DNA of 64,000 nt from Bordetella genomosp. 9 (GTDB taxonomy: Bacteria > Pseudomonadota > Gammaproteobacteria > Burkholderiales > Burkholderiaceae_B), in contig NZ_NEVJ01000003.1 in assembly GCF_002261425.1 (NCBI RefSeq), forward strand, positions 2,418,001-2,482,000. Direction: 5' to 3'. Each line of letters starts with the position of its first letter. Position 1 is the stretch's first letter. The notes under the pieces were generated by a model that did no database searches, was not told the origin of the DNA, and saw only the letters and a program-made list of their open reading frames with translations. Shown piece after piece: positions 1 to 9,477 of this stretch. The position numbers and the translations under genes are program-made.

Positions 1-448
1 GCCCCAGGGCGGACAGGAAGGCCGTCAGCGGCTGCTGCAGATAGAACCAGATCAGGTTCTGCACCGCCGGCTGGGACAGCGTCAGGCCCAGCCCGGCGAT
101 CACGGTGAACAGGAACAGCAGGGAAGCGGCCTGGCAGCCGTACACCACCAGGGCCCGCTTCAGGAAGGCCCGCTGCATGGCCTGCATGCCATGGCGCAGG
201 TAGCGCTGGGTATAGACCAGCCCGGCCATATAGGCCGACAGCATGACGAAGCCTTCCGCCGCCGACACGAAGCCCAGCGGCTGGCTGGTGGGAATGCCGA
301 AATTGGTGGGCAGGTGCGTGGACAGCATCAGCACCAGCATCAGGCCCCGGACGGCGTCCAGCTCCCAGAGCCGGGGACGCGCTGCCGCCGCCGGCGCCGA
401 GGCGGCAGCGAGGTGAACGCGTGACAGGCAGGAAGATGGATTCGTCAT
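1..448 (-). CDS. OpgC-family membrane acyltransferase, partial (N-terminal part)
   Basis: The gene runs off the left edge, so only the first 149 codons are visible. The start is the ATG at 448, with AGGA upstream. After an Ala-rich cytoplasmic leader comes LWELDAVRGLMLVLMLSTHLP, then GFVSAAEGFVMLSAYMAG, the N-terminal signature of OpgC-domain proteins. At least two hydrophobic helices follow. Known OpgC proteins are inner-membrane enzymes that transfer succinyl groups to osmoregulated periplasmic glucans. No glucan synthesis gene is visible here, so the acceptor is uncertain. It is divergent from the EAL gene across a 396-bp gap. Confidence 0.75.
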   Translation of the reverse strand, partial: MTNPSSCLSRVHLAAASAPAAAARPRLWELDAVRGLMLVLMLSTHLPTNFGIPTSQPLGFVSAAEGFVMLSAYMAGLVYTQRYLRHGMQAMQRAFLKRALVVYGCQAASLLFLFTVIAGLGLTLSQPAVQNLIWFYLQQPLTAFLSALG

Positions 449-844
449 GGGTGCATCCTGGGTGTTCGAGCAGACCCGCAAGGGTACATCATCGCTGGGG
501 TAAACCCGTAGGGCTCAAGACTGACACCGCTTCGGGTCGCGCGCACGCCATCGTTGTAGCGCTTTGTATCGCCGGCGGCGACGGCGCCGGAGGCTGGGTA
601 GCATCCGGGAACATGCATGCGGCCTTCATGCAGGAACGCCCGGCGTGGAACGCCGGCGCGATGGCTCCAACCGGAGTTTGTCCTCCCATAGAGACAAACA
701 GCGACCCCTAAGGCCCCGCCACCATTACGAAATTTCCGACAGTTGATCGGGCTATCAGTTATTTACATTCTGTCTGGTTTCTGTTGACATAGCGCGGCGC
801 CGGCGGCATCCCGCGCCGCCGGTACGGCCCCCAAGGAAGCCCGC
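449..844. other. Intergenic region between divergent OpgC-like and EAL genes
   Basis: This 396-bp stretch contains no convincing gene; the short open frames in it lack start signals and family resemblance. It holds the inverted repeat at 676-699 and an AT-rich patch at about 721-790 just before the EAL gene, the likely promoter zone. TTGACA occurs at 784-789 but has no good -10 box at the right spacing, so I do not call a promoter. Confidence 0.5.
676..699. promoter_or_regulatory. Inverted repeat GTTTGTC-N10-GACAAAC
   Basis: Perfect 7-bp arms (676-682 and 693-699) are separated by 10 bp, in the divergent gap upstream of the EAL gene. The centre-to-centre distance is about 17 bp, which suits a dimeric regulator. 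No candidate regulator gene lies beside it, so the binding partner is unknown. Confidence 0.35.
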
Positions 845-2470
845 GTGCCAACCAGCTATTCGATCCGGCGCAGGATCGCCGCCATCGTGGTCACGCTGCT
901 CGCCGCGGTTCTGCCCATCCTCCTTATCCTCCCCATCGTCTTCTACGAATCGCAGCGCCAGCTGGCCGGCGAAGCCGCCGTCACGGCCGGCGTGCTGCGC
1001 CGCCAGCTCGAAAACATCCTGCTTCGTGCCCAGGACGTCACGCAGCGGCTCACCCCCACCCTGCAGCGGCCGTGCGAGGAAGTCCTGCCCCTGCTGCGGC
1101 AACTGAGCGCCCTGCAACCGTATTTCCGTTCGCTCCTGCTGGTGCGCGACGACGTCGTGACCTGCTCGTCGGTCTATGGCATGGCGAATACCCCCTTGAT
1201 CGCGCTGTCGTCGCAGGAGCACGTGCCCAAGGGCATGTACGTGACGCCCGTGGCCGGGACGCTGCTGGTGCCGGACCGGCCGTCCGTCATGGTGTCGCGC
1301 GGGCTGCGCGACGGCAACGGCATCGCCGCCTTCCTGGATGCGCAATATCTCTACGACCTGAAACTGGCGGCGGCCCGCGATGGCGTCTATGACGTCGACA
1401 TCCTGCTGGGCCCCCACAACGTGCCGCTGGTGGAAGCAGGCGAGCGGCAGCGCAGCGCGCGCGTGCCCGCGCCGGATACGCAGCAATCGTCGTCCGGCAT
1501 GTTCCCGGTGCAGGTGCGGGTCACGCCGCTGCAGGCGCAGCGCGATGCCGTGCGCAACCACGTCTGGCGCGGCTATGCGGCCTTTCTGCTGCTGGCCAGT
1601 TTCCTGTGCGGCTACGGCGCGTACCGGCTCTATGGCTGGCGCGTGTCCATCCCCGGCGAACTCCGCAAGGGCATGCGCCTGCGCCAGTTCCACATGGTCT
1701 ACCAGCCGGTGATCGACATGTCGACCGGCCGCATTTCCGGCGTCGAGGCGCTGCTGCGCTGGAGCCATCCCCGCCTGGGCAAGGTCAGGCCCGACCTGTT
1801 CATCGCCGCCGCGGAGGAACATCACATCATCGACGACCTGACGCGGCACATGTTCAATCTGGTCGCCAACGACCTGGCGCTGCTGGACCTGCCGGGCGGC
1901 AGCCACCTGGCGGTGAACGTGTGCGGCGCGCACATGGCGTCGGATCGCTTCGTCGCCGACGTGGACACGCTGTTGAGCCGGGTGCGGGCCTACGACGACG
2001 TCAGCCTGGTGCTGGAAGTCACCGAACGCCACCCGCTGCCGGACACGCCGGCGCTACGCGGCAACATGGCCGAGCTGCGCAAACGCGGCGTACGCTGGGC
2101 GCTGGACGATTTCGGCACGGGCCACAGCTCGCTGTCGTATTTGCAGACGCTGCACGTGCCCTTCCTGAAGATCGACCGCGCGTTCGTCAGCAGCGCGGGC
2201 ACCGAGGCGGTCAGCAACGTGGTGCTCGACACCATCATCGGGCTGGCGCGCCAGCTGGGCATGTCGATGATCGCGGAAGGCGTCGAGACCGAAGCACAGG
2301 CGGCCTACCTGGGCGACAAGGGCGTGCAATTCGCGCAGGGCTTCCTGTTCGCGCGGCCCATGCCGCCGCGCGAACTGGCGGCATGGCGGGCGGAACACGC
2401 GGACCGCGTGGACCTGCCGCGTCCGCGGCTTACCTGGTCGCCGGACGCGGTCGATATTTCAGGCGCATGA
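845..2470 (+). CDS. CSS-motif EAL-domain c-di-GMP phosphodiesterase
   Basis: A 541-residue membrane protein predicted to hydrolyse cyclic di-GMP. Helix 1 (about 9-34) and helix 2 (about 243-263) bracket a periplasmic CSS-motif domain with Cys107-Ser-Ser and a second Cys near 77; in this family such a Cys pair senses periplasmic redox state. The EAL domain follows with E301-A-L, D421-D422-FGTG, K442-ID and E478-GVE all present, so it should be catalytically active. There is no GGDEF domain. The start is GTG, chosen because AAGGA lies eight bases upstream and the first helix follows directly. Its 3' end overlaps the convergent MFS gene by 41 bp. Confidence 0.92.
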   Translation: MPTSYSIRRRIAAIVVTLLAAVLPILLILPIVFYESQRQLAGEAAVTAGVLRRQLENILLRAQDVTQRLTPTLQRPCEEVLPLLRQLSALQPYFRSLLLVRDDVVTCSSVYGMANTPLIALSSQEHVPKGMYVTPVAGTLLVPDRPSVMVSRGLRDGNGIAAFLDAQYLYDLKLAAARDGVYDVDILLGPHNVPLVEAGERQRSARVPAPDTQQSSSGMFPVQVRVTPLQAQRDAVRNHVWRGYAAFLLLASFLCGYGAYRLYGWRVSIPGELRKGMRLRQFHMVYQPVIDMSTGRISGVEALLRWSHPRLGKVRPDLFIAAAEEHHIIDDLTRHMFNLVANDLALLDLPGGSHLAVNVCGAHMASDRFVADVDTLLSRVRAYDDVSLVLEVTERHPLPDTPALRGNMAELRKRGVRWALDDFGTGHSSLSYLQTLHVPFLKIDRAFVSSAGTEAVSNVVLDTIIGLARQLGMSMIAEGVETEAQAAYLGDKGVQFAQGFLFARPMPPRELAAWRAEHADRVDLPRPRLTWSPDAVDISGA

Positions 2471-3827
2471 CGCTGGCGACCGCCGCGACGGCGGCGAAGA
2501 GCGCGCCCAGCCACAATGCCAGGATGGCGCCGCTTTCGGTGGACGCATGGAAGCACGCGGCCACCAGCGCGGCGCCGCTGGACTGCCCCAGCAGGCGTAC
2601 CGTGCCCACCATGCCGCTGGCGCCGCCCGCGCGTTCCGGCGGCGCCGCGGTGATGATGGCGCGCACATTGGGCGACTGGAAAAAGCCGAAGCCCGCGCCG
2701 CACACGGCCAGGCGCCAGCACAGGCCGAAGACCGACGGCTCGGTCGGCATGGTCGCCAGCAATACCATGCCGATGGCCAGCATGGCCATGCCTCCCCCCG
2801 CCAGCACGCCGACGTGCATGCGGTCCGACAGATAGCCGGCGATGGGCGCCATCACCGCCACCATCACCGGCCAGGGCGTAATCAGAAAGCCGGTCTCCAC
2901 CTGCGTATAGCCCAGCACGTTCTGCAGCATGAAGGGCAAGGACACGAAGGCCAGCGATTGCGTCGCGAAGGAACACACGCCGGTGGCGGCGGACAGGGCA
3001 AACACCGGGCGCCGCAGCAGGTCCACCGCCAGGAAGGGCGCGGGATGGCCGGCCTGGCGCTTCAACAGCAGAAGCAGGCAGGCCAGGCACGCCACGGCCG
3101 TGATGGCGATGGTCCGGGGCGCGGCCAGTTGAGCGCCTTCGTTCAGGCTGAAGACCAGCAGCGAAAGAAAGCCGGCGCATAGCACGGCGCCCAGGGTATC
3201 GAAGGGGCGCCTGGTGCGCGTGGTCACCGGCAGACCGCGCAGGCAGAAGTAGATGCCGAGCAGGCCCACCGGGACGTTGATCAGGAACAGCCAGTGCCAG
3301 GTCGCCACCGTCAGCACCAGCGAAGCCGCCGTCGGCCCGGCGGCGAAGGCCAGCGCAACCATCAGGGAATTCAGGCCCACTCCCCCGCCCAGTTGCCTTT
3401 CCGAATAGATGAACCGCAGCATGGCGCCGTTGACCGCCATGGTGGCCGCCGCGCCCAGGCCCTGCGCCACCCGTCCCGCCACCAGCCATTCCAGCGAAGG
3501 CGCCATGCCGCAGGCCAGCGAGGCCAGCGTGAACAGGATCAGGCCGAACACCATGATGCGCCGATGGCCGACGATCTCGCCCAGCGTCGCGGCGGGCAGC
3601 AGGAACGCCACCATGGAAAGCTGGTAGGAACTGATCACCCAGATCGACCGCGCTTCGGACGACTGCAGATCGCGGGCGATCGCGGGCAGCGCGGTGTTCG
3701 CGATCGCGGTGTCCAGGCTGGCCATGCAGACCCCCAGCAGCAACCCGAGCGTGGCAGCCCGACGCTGGTCGGCGGGCAGGCCCGCACCGAAGGGATAGGC
3801 TTTTTGTACCGCGAAGGAAGGGAACAT
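2430..3827 (-). CDS. MFS transporter, DHA2 (EmrB/QacA) type
   Basis: A 465-residue integral membrane transporter, probably a drug/proton antiporter of the inner membrane. The first helix carries LDTAIANTALPAIARDL, the motif that marks the DHA2 group, and a loop after helix 2 carries GHRRIM. Hydrophobic helices run through the whole length, consistent with a 12-14 helix protein. No membrane-fusion partner is adjacent, so a tripartite pump cannot be inferred. The start at 3827 has only a weak ribosome-binding site. The C-terminus overlaps the EAL gene on the opposite strand. Confidence 0.88.
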   Translation of the reverse strand: MFPSFAVQKAYPFGAGLPADQRRAATLGLLLGVCMASLDTAIANTALPAIARDLQSSEARSIWVISSYQLSMVAFLLPAATLGEIVGHRRIMVFGLILFTLASLACGMAPSLEWLVAGRVAQGLGAAATMAVNGAMLRFIYSERQLGGGVGLNSLMVALAFAAGPTAASLVLTVATWHWLFLINVPVGLLGIYFCLRGLPVTTRTRRPFDTLGAVLCAGFLSLLVFSLNEGAQLAAPRTIAITAVACLACLLLLLKRQAGHPAPFLAVDLLRRPVFALSAATGVCSFATQSLAFVSLPFMLQNVLGYTQVETGFLITPWPVMVAVMAPIAGYLSDRMHVGVLAGGGMAMLAIGMVLLATMPTEPSVFGLCWRLAVCGAGFGFFQSPNVRAIITAAPPERAGGASGMVGTVRLLGQSSGAALVAACFHASTESGAILALWLGALFAAVAAVASVMRLKYRPRPATR

Positions 3828-3993
3828 CCGACACCGAGGGCAGTTGGGAGGCGCCCGGCCGTCCCTCGGATCCGCAAGCCGACCCGCGACACAGCCAGGC
3901 CGGAGAAGGCTCAGCCAAGCAAAAGCGGGTAAGGGTGTACTGCGACACAGGCCGGGCTGTCAAACGCCGCGCGGGCCGGCTTGCGCGGCCCGG

Positions 3994-4063
3994 CCTAACC
4001 GGCCGTGCCTAACCGGCCGTGCCTAACCGGCCGTGCCTAACCGGCCGTGCCTAACCGGCCGTG
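3994..4063. repeat. Tandem repeat, five copies of a 14-bp unit
   Basis: Five exact copies of CCTAACCGGCCGTG lie immediately downstream of the stop codon of the AEC transporter (minus strand). Each unit can pair GGCCG with CGGCC of its own or a neighbouring copy, so the transcript could fold into a ladder of hairpins. The array lacks a T-tract, so it is not a classical terminator. Copy number would be expected to vary between isolates by slippage. Confidence 0.85.
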
Positions 4064-4064
4064 C

Positions 4065-5006
4065 CTATCCCCCATGCGGCATCAAGCGCAGCAGCACCGT
4101 CAGGGATACCAGCGAGCCCACCGTCGACAGCAGGATCGTGCGCGCGGTGACGAAGGCTTCGCGGCGATAGAACTCCGCCAGCATGAAAGGTCCCGTGCCC
4201 GTGGGCAGGGCCGCCAGCAGTACCGCCATCTGCGCGAGCGGGCCGGGCAGCATGAAGACACGCGCCGCCAGCCACCAGGTCAGCGCCGGCTGCACGACCA
4301 GCTTGCCGGCTGTCAGCACCAGCGATGCGCTGGGGGTCCTGGCGGCGGGCCGCTTCTCCGCCAGGAACAGGCCCAGGCACACCAGCGCGCAAGGGGTCGC
4401 CGCCGCACCCAGGATATTCAGGAAGCTTTCCGCCGGGGCCGGCAACCGCAGCCCGCTGGCCGCGGCCAGGGCGCCCGCCAAGGGCGCGACGATCAATGGA
4501 TTGCGCGACATGCCGCGCAGCACCTTCAACCCGACCTTGTGCGGTCGCCGCTCCGTCTGCAGGCCGACTTCGACCAGCATCGCCGCGATGGCGAACAGCA
4601 CCGATACCACCATCAAGGTGGCGACGGTGGTGGGCACGATGCCCGCGTCGCCGAACAAGGCCACGATCAAGGGAAAGCCGATGTACGCCGTATTGGCGTA
4701 TGACGCGGCGATGGCGTCCACGCTGGCGTCGGCCAGATGCCGCCCCGCGCGCAGGCGCCAGGCCAGCGTCGCGGCGAACACCATGGCGCTGGCCAGGCCG
4801 AAGGTGGCGACGAAGCCGGGCTGGTACAGCTGCGTCCAGGACGCATGCGCCATCAGCTTGAACAGCAGCGCGGGCAGCGCCAGCCAGACGACGAAGCGGT
4901 TCAGCTCCACGCAGGCGGCGGCACTGGCGATGCCGCGCCGCCGCAGCAGGAAGCCCGCGAAGATGAGCGCGAAAATGGGTAAGAGGATCTGCAATGTGGC
5001 AAACAT
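4065..5006 (-). CDS. AEC family transporter (auxin efflux carrier superfamily)
   Basis: A 313-residue integral membrane carrier with about ten predicted helices, typical for bacterial AEC proteins that move malonate, malate or other carboxylates. The reading frame is open further upstream, but the start at 5006 (MFATLQILLPIFALIFAGFL) is preferred: it begins directly with the first helix, has AGG upstream and gives the usual family length. The divergent LysR gene next to it is the likely regulator. The substrate cannot be read from sequence. The 14-bp repeat array follows its stop codon. Confidence 0.87.
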   Translation of the reverse strand: MFATLQILLPIFALIFAGFLLRRRGIASAAACVELNRFVVWLALPALLFKLMAHASWTQLYQPGFVATFGLASAMVFAATLAWRLRAGRHLADASVDAIAASYANTAYIGFPLIVALFGDAGIVPTTVATLMVVSVLFAIAAMLVEVGLQTERRPHKVGLKVLRGMSRNPLIVAPLAGALAAASGLRLPAPAESFLNILGAAATPCALVCLGLFLAEKRPAARTPSASLVLTAGKLVVQPALTWWLAARVFMLPGPLAQMAVLLAALPTGTGPFMLAEFYRREAFVTARTILLSTVGSLVSLTVLLRLMPHGG

Positions 5007-5208
5007 GGGACACAACCTGCGCCGGCGGAGACGCGCGCCGGCAGCCGCGCGATCGTCGATGCGCTTGCCTGCGCGGTAGCAACCGGCAACACAGTCAGCC
5101 ATGACGACGTGCCCAGCGTAGTGCCGCGTGGCAATACAATCCAATGCTTTATCGGGCCATCAACAATACCTTTTCTGCATCGTGCCGGATCTGCCGGCCG
5201 CACCCGCC

Positions 5209-6087
5209 ATGCTGGACATCAAGCCCCTGCGTTATTTCGTCACCCTGGCGGAGACGCGCCATTTCGGCCGCGCGGCGGCGCGCCTGCACCTGTCGCAGCC
5301 CCCGCTCAGCCGCCAGCTCGCGGGATTGGAAGCCGCGCTGGGGGTCAAGCTGCTGGATCGCAATCCGCGCATGGTGTCGCTGACGCCGGCCGGCGAACGC
5401 TTCCTGACGGACGCCAGGGCCATCCTGGCGGCGCTGGAACAGGCCGGCCGCAATGCGCAGGCCGCCGCGCGCGGCGAAGCAGGCGCGCTGTCCGTCGGCT
5501 TCACCATGTATGCCGCCTACAGCGTCATCCCTTCCTATGCCAAGGCTTTCGGCAACGCCTACCCCGACGTGGCATTGAGGCTGCGCGAGGTCGTTTCGCA
5601 GGATCTGGCGGCGCAGGTGCTGGACGGCCGCATCGATGCCGCGGTCGTCATGGCGGGTGGCCACCATGGCGAACTGTCCAGCCGCGTGATCGTGCGCGAA
5701 CCGCTGTGCGTCGCGCTGTCGCGGGGCCATCCGCGCGCGGCGGCGCGCGGGGCCATGCGTATCGAGCAGCTCGCCGGAGAACCTTTCATCATGACGTCCG
5801 CCGAAGTCGCGCCGACGCTGCGCGCCAGCATCGTGGCGCATTGCCGCCAGGCCGGCTTCGAGCCGAGCGTGCGCTTGGAAGTACAGTTGCAGCAGACGGT
5901 GCTGAACATGGTGGACGAAGGCGTGGGCGTGGCGCTGGTGCCGGCGTCCCTGCGCAAGTCGCGCCTGCCCGGCGTGGCCTTCCGTCCGCTGGCGGGGGCG
6001 CCGCAGTCCGAACTGGTGCTGCTCTGGTCGCCCCGCAACCGCAATCCCTGCCTGTCCAATTTCCTGGCCCTGGCCGCGCCCGCCTAG
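5209..6087 (+). CDS. LysR-family transcriptional regulator
   Basis: A 292-residue regulator. The N-terminal helix-turn-helix spans about 1-60 (LRYFVTLAETRHFGRAAARL, SQPPLSRQLAGLE), followed by a two-lobed substrate-binding domain beginning near residue 90. The ATG at 5209 is chosen because the family always starts a few residues before the LRYF segment; no clear ribosome-binding site precedes it, and GTG 5182 would add nine residues. It is divergent from the AEC transporter with about 200 bp between them, the usual arrangement for a LysR gene and its target. Confidence 0.9.
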   Translation: MLDIKPLRYFVTLAETRHFGRAAARLHLSQPPLSRQLAGLEAALGVKLLDRNPRMVSLTPAGERFLTDARAILAALEQAGRNAQAAARGEAGALSVGFTMYAAYSVIPSYAKAFGNAYPDVALRLREVVSQDLAAQVLDGRIDAAVVMAGGHHGELSSRVIVREPLCVALSRGHPRAAARGAMRIEQLAGEPFIMTSAEVAPTLRASIVAHCRQAGFEPSVRLEVQLQQTVLNMVDEGVGVALVPASLRKSRLPGVAFRPLAGAPQSELVLLWSPRNRNPCLSNFLALAAPA

Positions 6088-6114
6088 AAAGTCCTTCACG
6101 GGAGATCCCTATCG

Positions 6115-7965
6115 ATGCCCAATAGCCGCAATCCCCTTTATCGCCGCTTCGAGACGATGATCGATCCCTTCCGCCCGGCGCTGGACGAGCCGCCGCCGGA
6201 CGACGTGATCCGCTTCTATCGCCACTATCTGCGGCAGGTGCGAACGGCCCTGGTGTTCCTGCTGATCGTGGGCCTGGCGGGGGCGCTGATCGACGTGACG
6301 CTGTTCCGCTTCCTGGGCCGCATCGTCGACTTGGTGAAGGACCAGCCGGTCGCGGCCTTCTTCAGCGAGCATGGCAAGACCCTGATCGGCATGGCGCTGG
6401 TGGTGCTGGTGCTGCGGCCCATCGTCACCGGACTGCACGATATGCTGGTGCATCAATCGCTGGCGCCGGGACTGACCACGCTGGTGCGGTGGCAGAACCA
6501 CCGCTATGTGGTCAAGCAGGGGCTGGGCTTTTTCCATAGCGACTTCGCCGGCCGCATCGCCAATCGCATCCTGCAGACCGGCGTGGCGCTGCGCGAATCC
6601 ACGCTGCAGGCCGTCGACGCCATCTGGCACGTGCTGATCTATGCGGGCAGCGCGCTGATCCTGTTCTTCGACGCCGACTGGCGCCTGACCTTGCCGCTGA
6701 TCATCTGGATCGTCGGCTACATCGTGACCCTGATCCGCTACGTGCCCCGGGTCAAGTCGCGCTCCGCCACGGCGTCGGAAGCCAGCTCCAAGCTGATGGG
6801 ACGCATCGTCGACGGCTACACCAATATCGGCACGCTCAAGCTTTTCGCGCACAGCCAGCGCGAAGAAATCTACGCCCGCGAAGCGATGGCGGAACAGACG
6901 AGCAAGGCCCAGATGGCCGCGCGCCTGGTCACCGGCATGGGTTTCACCATCGCCATCCTGAACGGCGTCCTGATCGCCGGCACGCCCGGCCTGGCGCTGT
7001 GGCTGTGGAGCCGCGACCTGATGTCGGTGGGCGACATCGCGCTGGCCACGGGCCTGGCCATGCGCATCGCCGACATGTCGGGCTGGATCATGTGGGTGGT
7101 CAACGGCATCTTCGAAAACGTCGGCACCGTGCAGGACGGCATCCGCACCATCGCGCGGCCGCGCGTGGTGGCCGACCGCGTCGACGCCCAGCCGCTGCGC
7201 GTCACGCACGGCCGCATCTGCTTCGAGAACGTGGGCTTCGGCTATGGCAAGGGCGGACTGATCTTCACCCGCCTGAACCTGGACGTCGCCCCCGGCGAAA
7301 AGATCGGCCTGATCGGGCCGTCCGGCGCGGGCAAGTCGTCCCTGGTCAGCATCCTGCTGCGCCTGTACGACGTGGAGGCGGGCCGCATCCTGTTCGACGG
7401 CCAGGACATCACCAAGGTTTCGCAGGAATCGCTGCGCGCGCAGATCGGGGTGGTGACGCAGGATACGTCGCTGCTGCACCGGTCCCTGCGCGAAAACCTG
7501 CTGTACGGCCGGCCGGACGCCACCGAGGAACAGTTGATGAACGCCATCCGGCAGGCACGCGCGGACGAGTTCATCTTCGACCTGACCGATGGCGAAGGCA
7601 ACCGCGGCCTGGACGCCAACGTCGGCGAACGCGGCGTCAAGCTATCGGGCGGGCAGCGCCAGCGCATCGCCATCGCGCGGGTGCTGCTGAAGGACGCACC
7701 CATCCTGGTGCTGGACGAAGCCACGTCGGCGCTGGATTCGGACGTGGAAGCCGCGATCCAGGACAACCTGGAAACCCTGATGCACGGCAAGACGGTGATC
7801 GCCATCGCCCACCGCCTGTCGACGATCGCCAAGATGGACCGGCTGGTGGTGATGGATCACGGCAACATCGTGGAGATGGGCACCCATGCGGAACTGCTGG
7901 CTCGCGACGGCGTGTATGCGCGCCTGTGGCACCGGCAGACCGGCGGCTTCGTCGGGCTGGAGTAG
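6115..7965 (+). CDS. ABC exporter, fused permease and ATPase
   Basis: A 616-residue half-transporter. The N-terminal part (about 40-330) has six membrane helices of the type I exporter fold. The C-terminal ATPase has Walker A GPSGAGKS at 401-408, signature LSGGQ near 510, Walker B ILVLDE near 530 and an H-loop in AHRLST. It should work as a homodimer, since no second half-transporter is adjacent. Lipids, peptides or drugs are the usual cargo of this group; the sequence does not tell which. It lies 27 bp after the LysR gene, so the two could be cotranscribed. Confidence 0.9.
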   Translation: MPNSRNPLYRRFETMIDPFRPALDEPPPDDVIRFYRHYLRQVRTALVFLLIVGLAGALIDVTLFRFLGRIVDLVKDQPVAAFFSEHGKTLIGMALVVLVLRPIVTGLHDMLVHQSLAPGLTTLVRWQNHRYVVKQGLGFFHSDFAGRIANRILQTGVALRESTLQAVDAIWHVLIYAGSALILFFDADWRLTLPLIIWIVGYIVTLIRYVPRVKSRSATASEASSKLMGRIVDGYTNIGTLKLFAHSQREEIYAREAMAEQTSKAQMAARLVTGMGFTIAILNGVLIAGTPGLALWLWSRDLMSVGDIALATGLAMRIADMSGWIMWVVNGIFENVGTVQDGIRTIARPRVVADRVDAQPLRVTHGRICFENVGFGYGKGGLIFTRLNLDVAPGEKIGLIGPSGAGKSSLVSILLRLYDVEAGRILFDGQDITKVSQESLRAQIGVVTQDTSLLHRSLRENLLYGRPDATEEQLMNAIRQARADEFIFDLTDGEGNRGLDANVGERGVKLSGGQRQRIAIARVLLKDAPILVLDEATSALDSDVEAAIQDNLETLMHGKTVIAIAHRLSTIAKMDRLVVMDHGNIVEMGTHAELLARDGVYARLWHRQTGGFVGLE

Positions 7966-7977
7966 GCGCGGGGCGAC

Positions 7978-9477
7978 TTACGACGCGGGGGTGCGCGGTT
8001 CGTAGACGGCGGCTTCCAGCGGATACAGGGGCCGCGCTCGCCGCGCGTAGGGAAAGATCGCGTAGTCCGAGGTCGTCACGCCGGGGCTGTCGCATTCCAC
8101 CAGGCCGTCCGAGATCGGCACGAATACCGGGCGGCAGTACATGCGCGACTTCAGCAGCAGATAGCGGGCCCCGCGCGGATCCTGGCCCACGCTCTCGAAC
8201 ACCGCCAGGTCCCAGGGTTCGTGGGTCTGCTCGGAGACCACGACGCGGGCGTCGCCCAGGTCCAGCACGGCCGTGCGCCCCATGCCGACGCGCATGCCGG
8301 TATAGGTCGGGCCCGTGATGACGTATTCGCCATCCGTCAGCGCCAGCACCGTGCCGCTGGCCTGCATCGGCCGCGCGTGGATGCCCAGCGCCGCCAGGGA
8401 GCGCTTGTTGCCCAGCGGCAGCGTCACCCGTGCCCCCACGCCCGCCCGCGCCATCAGCGCCACGGCTTCGGGGTCGCAGACGATGCCGGCCAGGATGTCC
8501 TTCATGCCGCGGGCCAGCGCGGCTTCCAGCACGGCGGTGGTGTCGCAGGTGCCGCCCGAATTGCAGTTGTCGCCGTGATCCAGCAGCAGGATGGGCCGCC
8601 GCGCCTCCCGCGCCAGCGTTTCCGCGCGCGCCAACGAGTCGGCCAGCGGCTCGCTGCGGTAGACGAAATCGTCGCGCCGCGCCCAGATGCCCGCGGCGAT
8701 GCGATCCGCGGCCGCTTCGGCCAGCGCGCGGTCGCCGTCCGCGACCACGATCACGCTGATGCAGGGATGCGGAATGTCCGCCAGACCGAAACCCGCCAGC
8801 ACGGAAGCCGCCGCCACGCCGCGCGATTCCTCGTCGCGGGCGGCCTGCACGGCGTCGTGCATGGCGCCGCCATCGGTCGCCGACCGCAGGGTGTGCGTCA
8901 TCAGCGGCGGCCGGCGCCAGGCCATGACCGGGCGGAATTCGCCGGCGATCATGCGCCACAACAGCCGGCCGGCATGTTCGCCCGTCTCGTACATATCGAC
9001 GTGCGGATAGGTCTTGAAACTGACGATGACGTCGGCGTTGTCCACCATGCGCGCGGTCACGTTGCCGTGCAGGTCCAGCGCCACCGCCAGCGGCACGCCC
9101 GGCGCGGCGGCGCGCACGCGCGCCAGCAGGTCGCCTTCGCCGTCGTCGCTGTTCTGGGCGACCATGGCGCCGTGCAGGTCCAGGAAGATGGCGTCGCAGC
9201 CCGGCACGGCGGCCAGGATGCGCTCGCACATCCGGTCATAGGCGTCCGCATGCACGGGGCCGCTGGGATAGGCCCAGGCCGATAGCGGCGTCACGATGTC
9301 GGCGCCGCGTGCCCGCGCCAGGTCGATGAAGGCGCCCATGGCGGTACGCGCGCCCTCGTTCTCGCGGCGGGCGTCGTCGTCATAGGCGGGGCCGCCCCGC
9401 CCGAAGGCGGACAGCGGCGTCGGCACCGGGGAAAAGGTGTTGGTCTCGTGGTTCATCCGCGCGATCAGGACTTTCAT
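7978..9477 (-). CDS. M81 family metallopeptidase, MlrC-like (first copy)
   Basis: A 499-residue protein of the MlrC family, named for the microcystin-degrading enzyme that cleaves a linear peptide. It begins MKVLIARMNHETNTFSP and contains LDLHGAMV and ALDLHGNVT, which carry the Asp and His metal ligands of this family. The C-terminal domain holds the conserved KSRMYCRPVF segment. The start codon overlaps the stop of the M20 hydrolase by four bases (ATGA), so translation is probably coupled. As last gene of an ABC importer operon it probably degrades the imported compound; the substrate is more likely a small peptide or amide than microcystin. Confidence 0.85.
   Translation of the reverse strand: MKVLIARMNHETNTFSPVPTPLSAFGRGGPAYDDDARRENEGARTAMGAFIDLARARGADIVTPLSAWAYPSGPVHADAYDRMCERILAAVPGCDAIFLDLHGAMVAQNSDDGEGDLLARVRAAAPGVPLAVALDLHGNVTARMVDNADVIVSFKTYPHVDMYETGEHAGRLLWRMIAGEFRPVMAWRRPPLMTHTLRSATDGGAMHDAVQAARDEESRGVAAASVLAGFGLADIPHPCISVIVVADGDRALAEAAADRIAAGIWARRDDFVYRSEPLADSLARAETLAREARRPILLLDHGDNCNSGGTCDTTAVLEAALARGMKDILAGIVCDPEAVALMARAGVGARVTLPLGNKRSLAALGIHARPMQASGTVLALTDGEYVITGPTYTGMRVGMGRTAVLDLGDARVVVSEQTHEPWDLAVFESVGQDPRGARYLLLKSRMYCRPVFVPISDGLVECDSPGVTTSDYAIFPYARRARPLYPLEAAVYEPRTPAS

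Noticed and set aside
755..2032. A 425-codon minus-strand frame across the EAL gene.
   Set aside because: His/Gln/Arg-rich translation typical of antisense in high-GC DNA; no start signal or homology.
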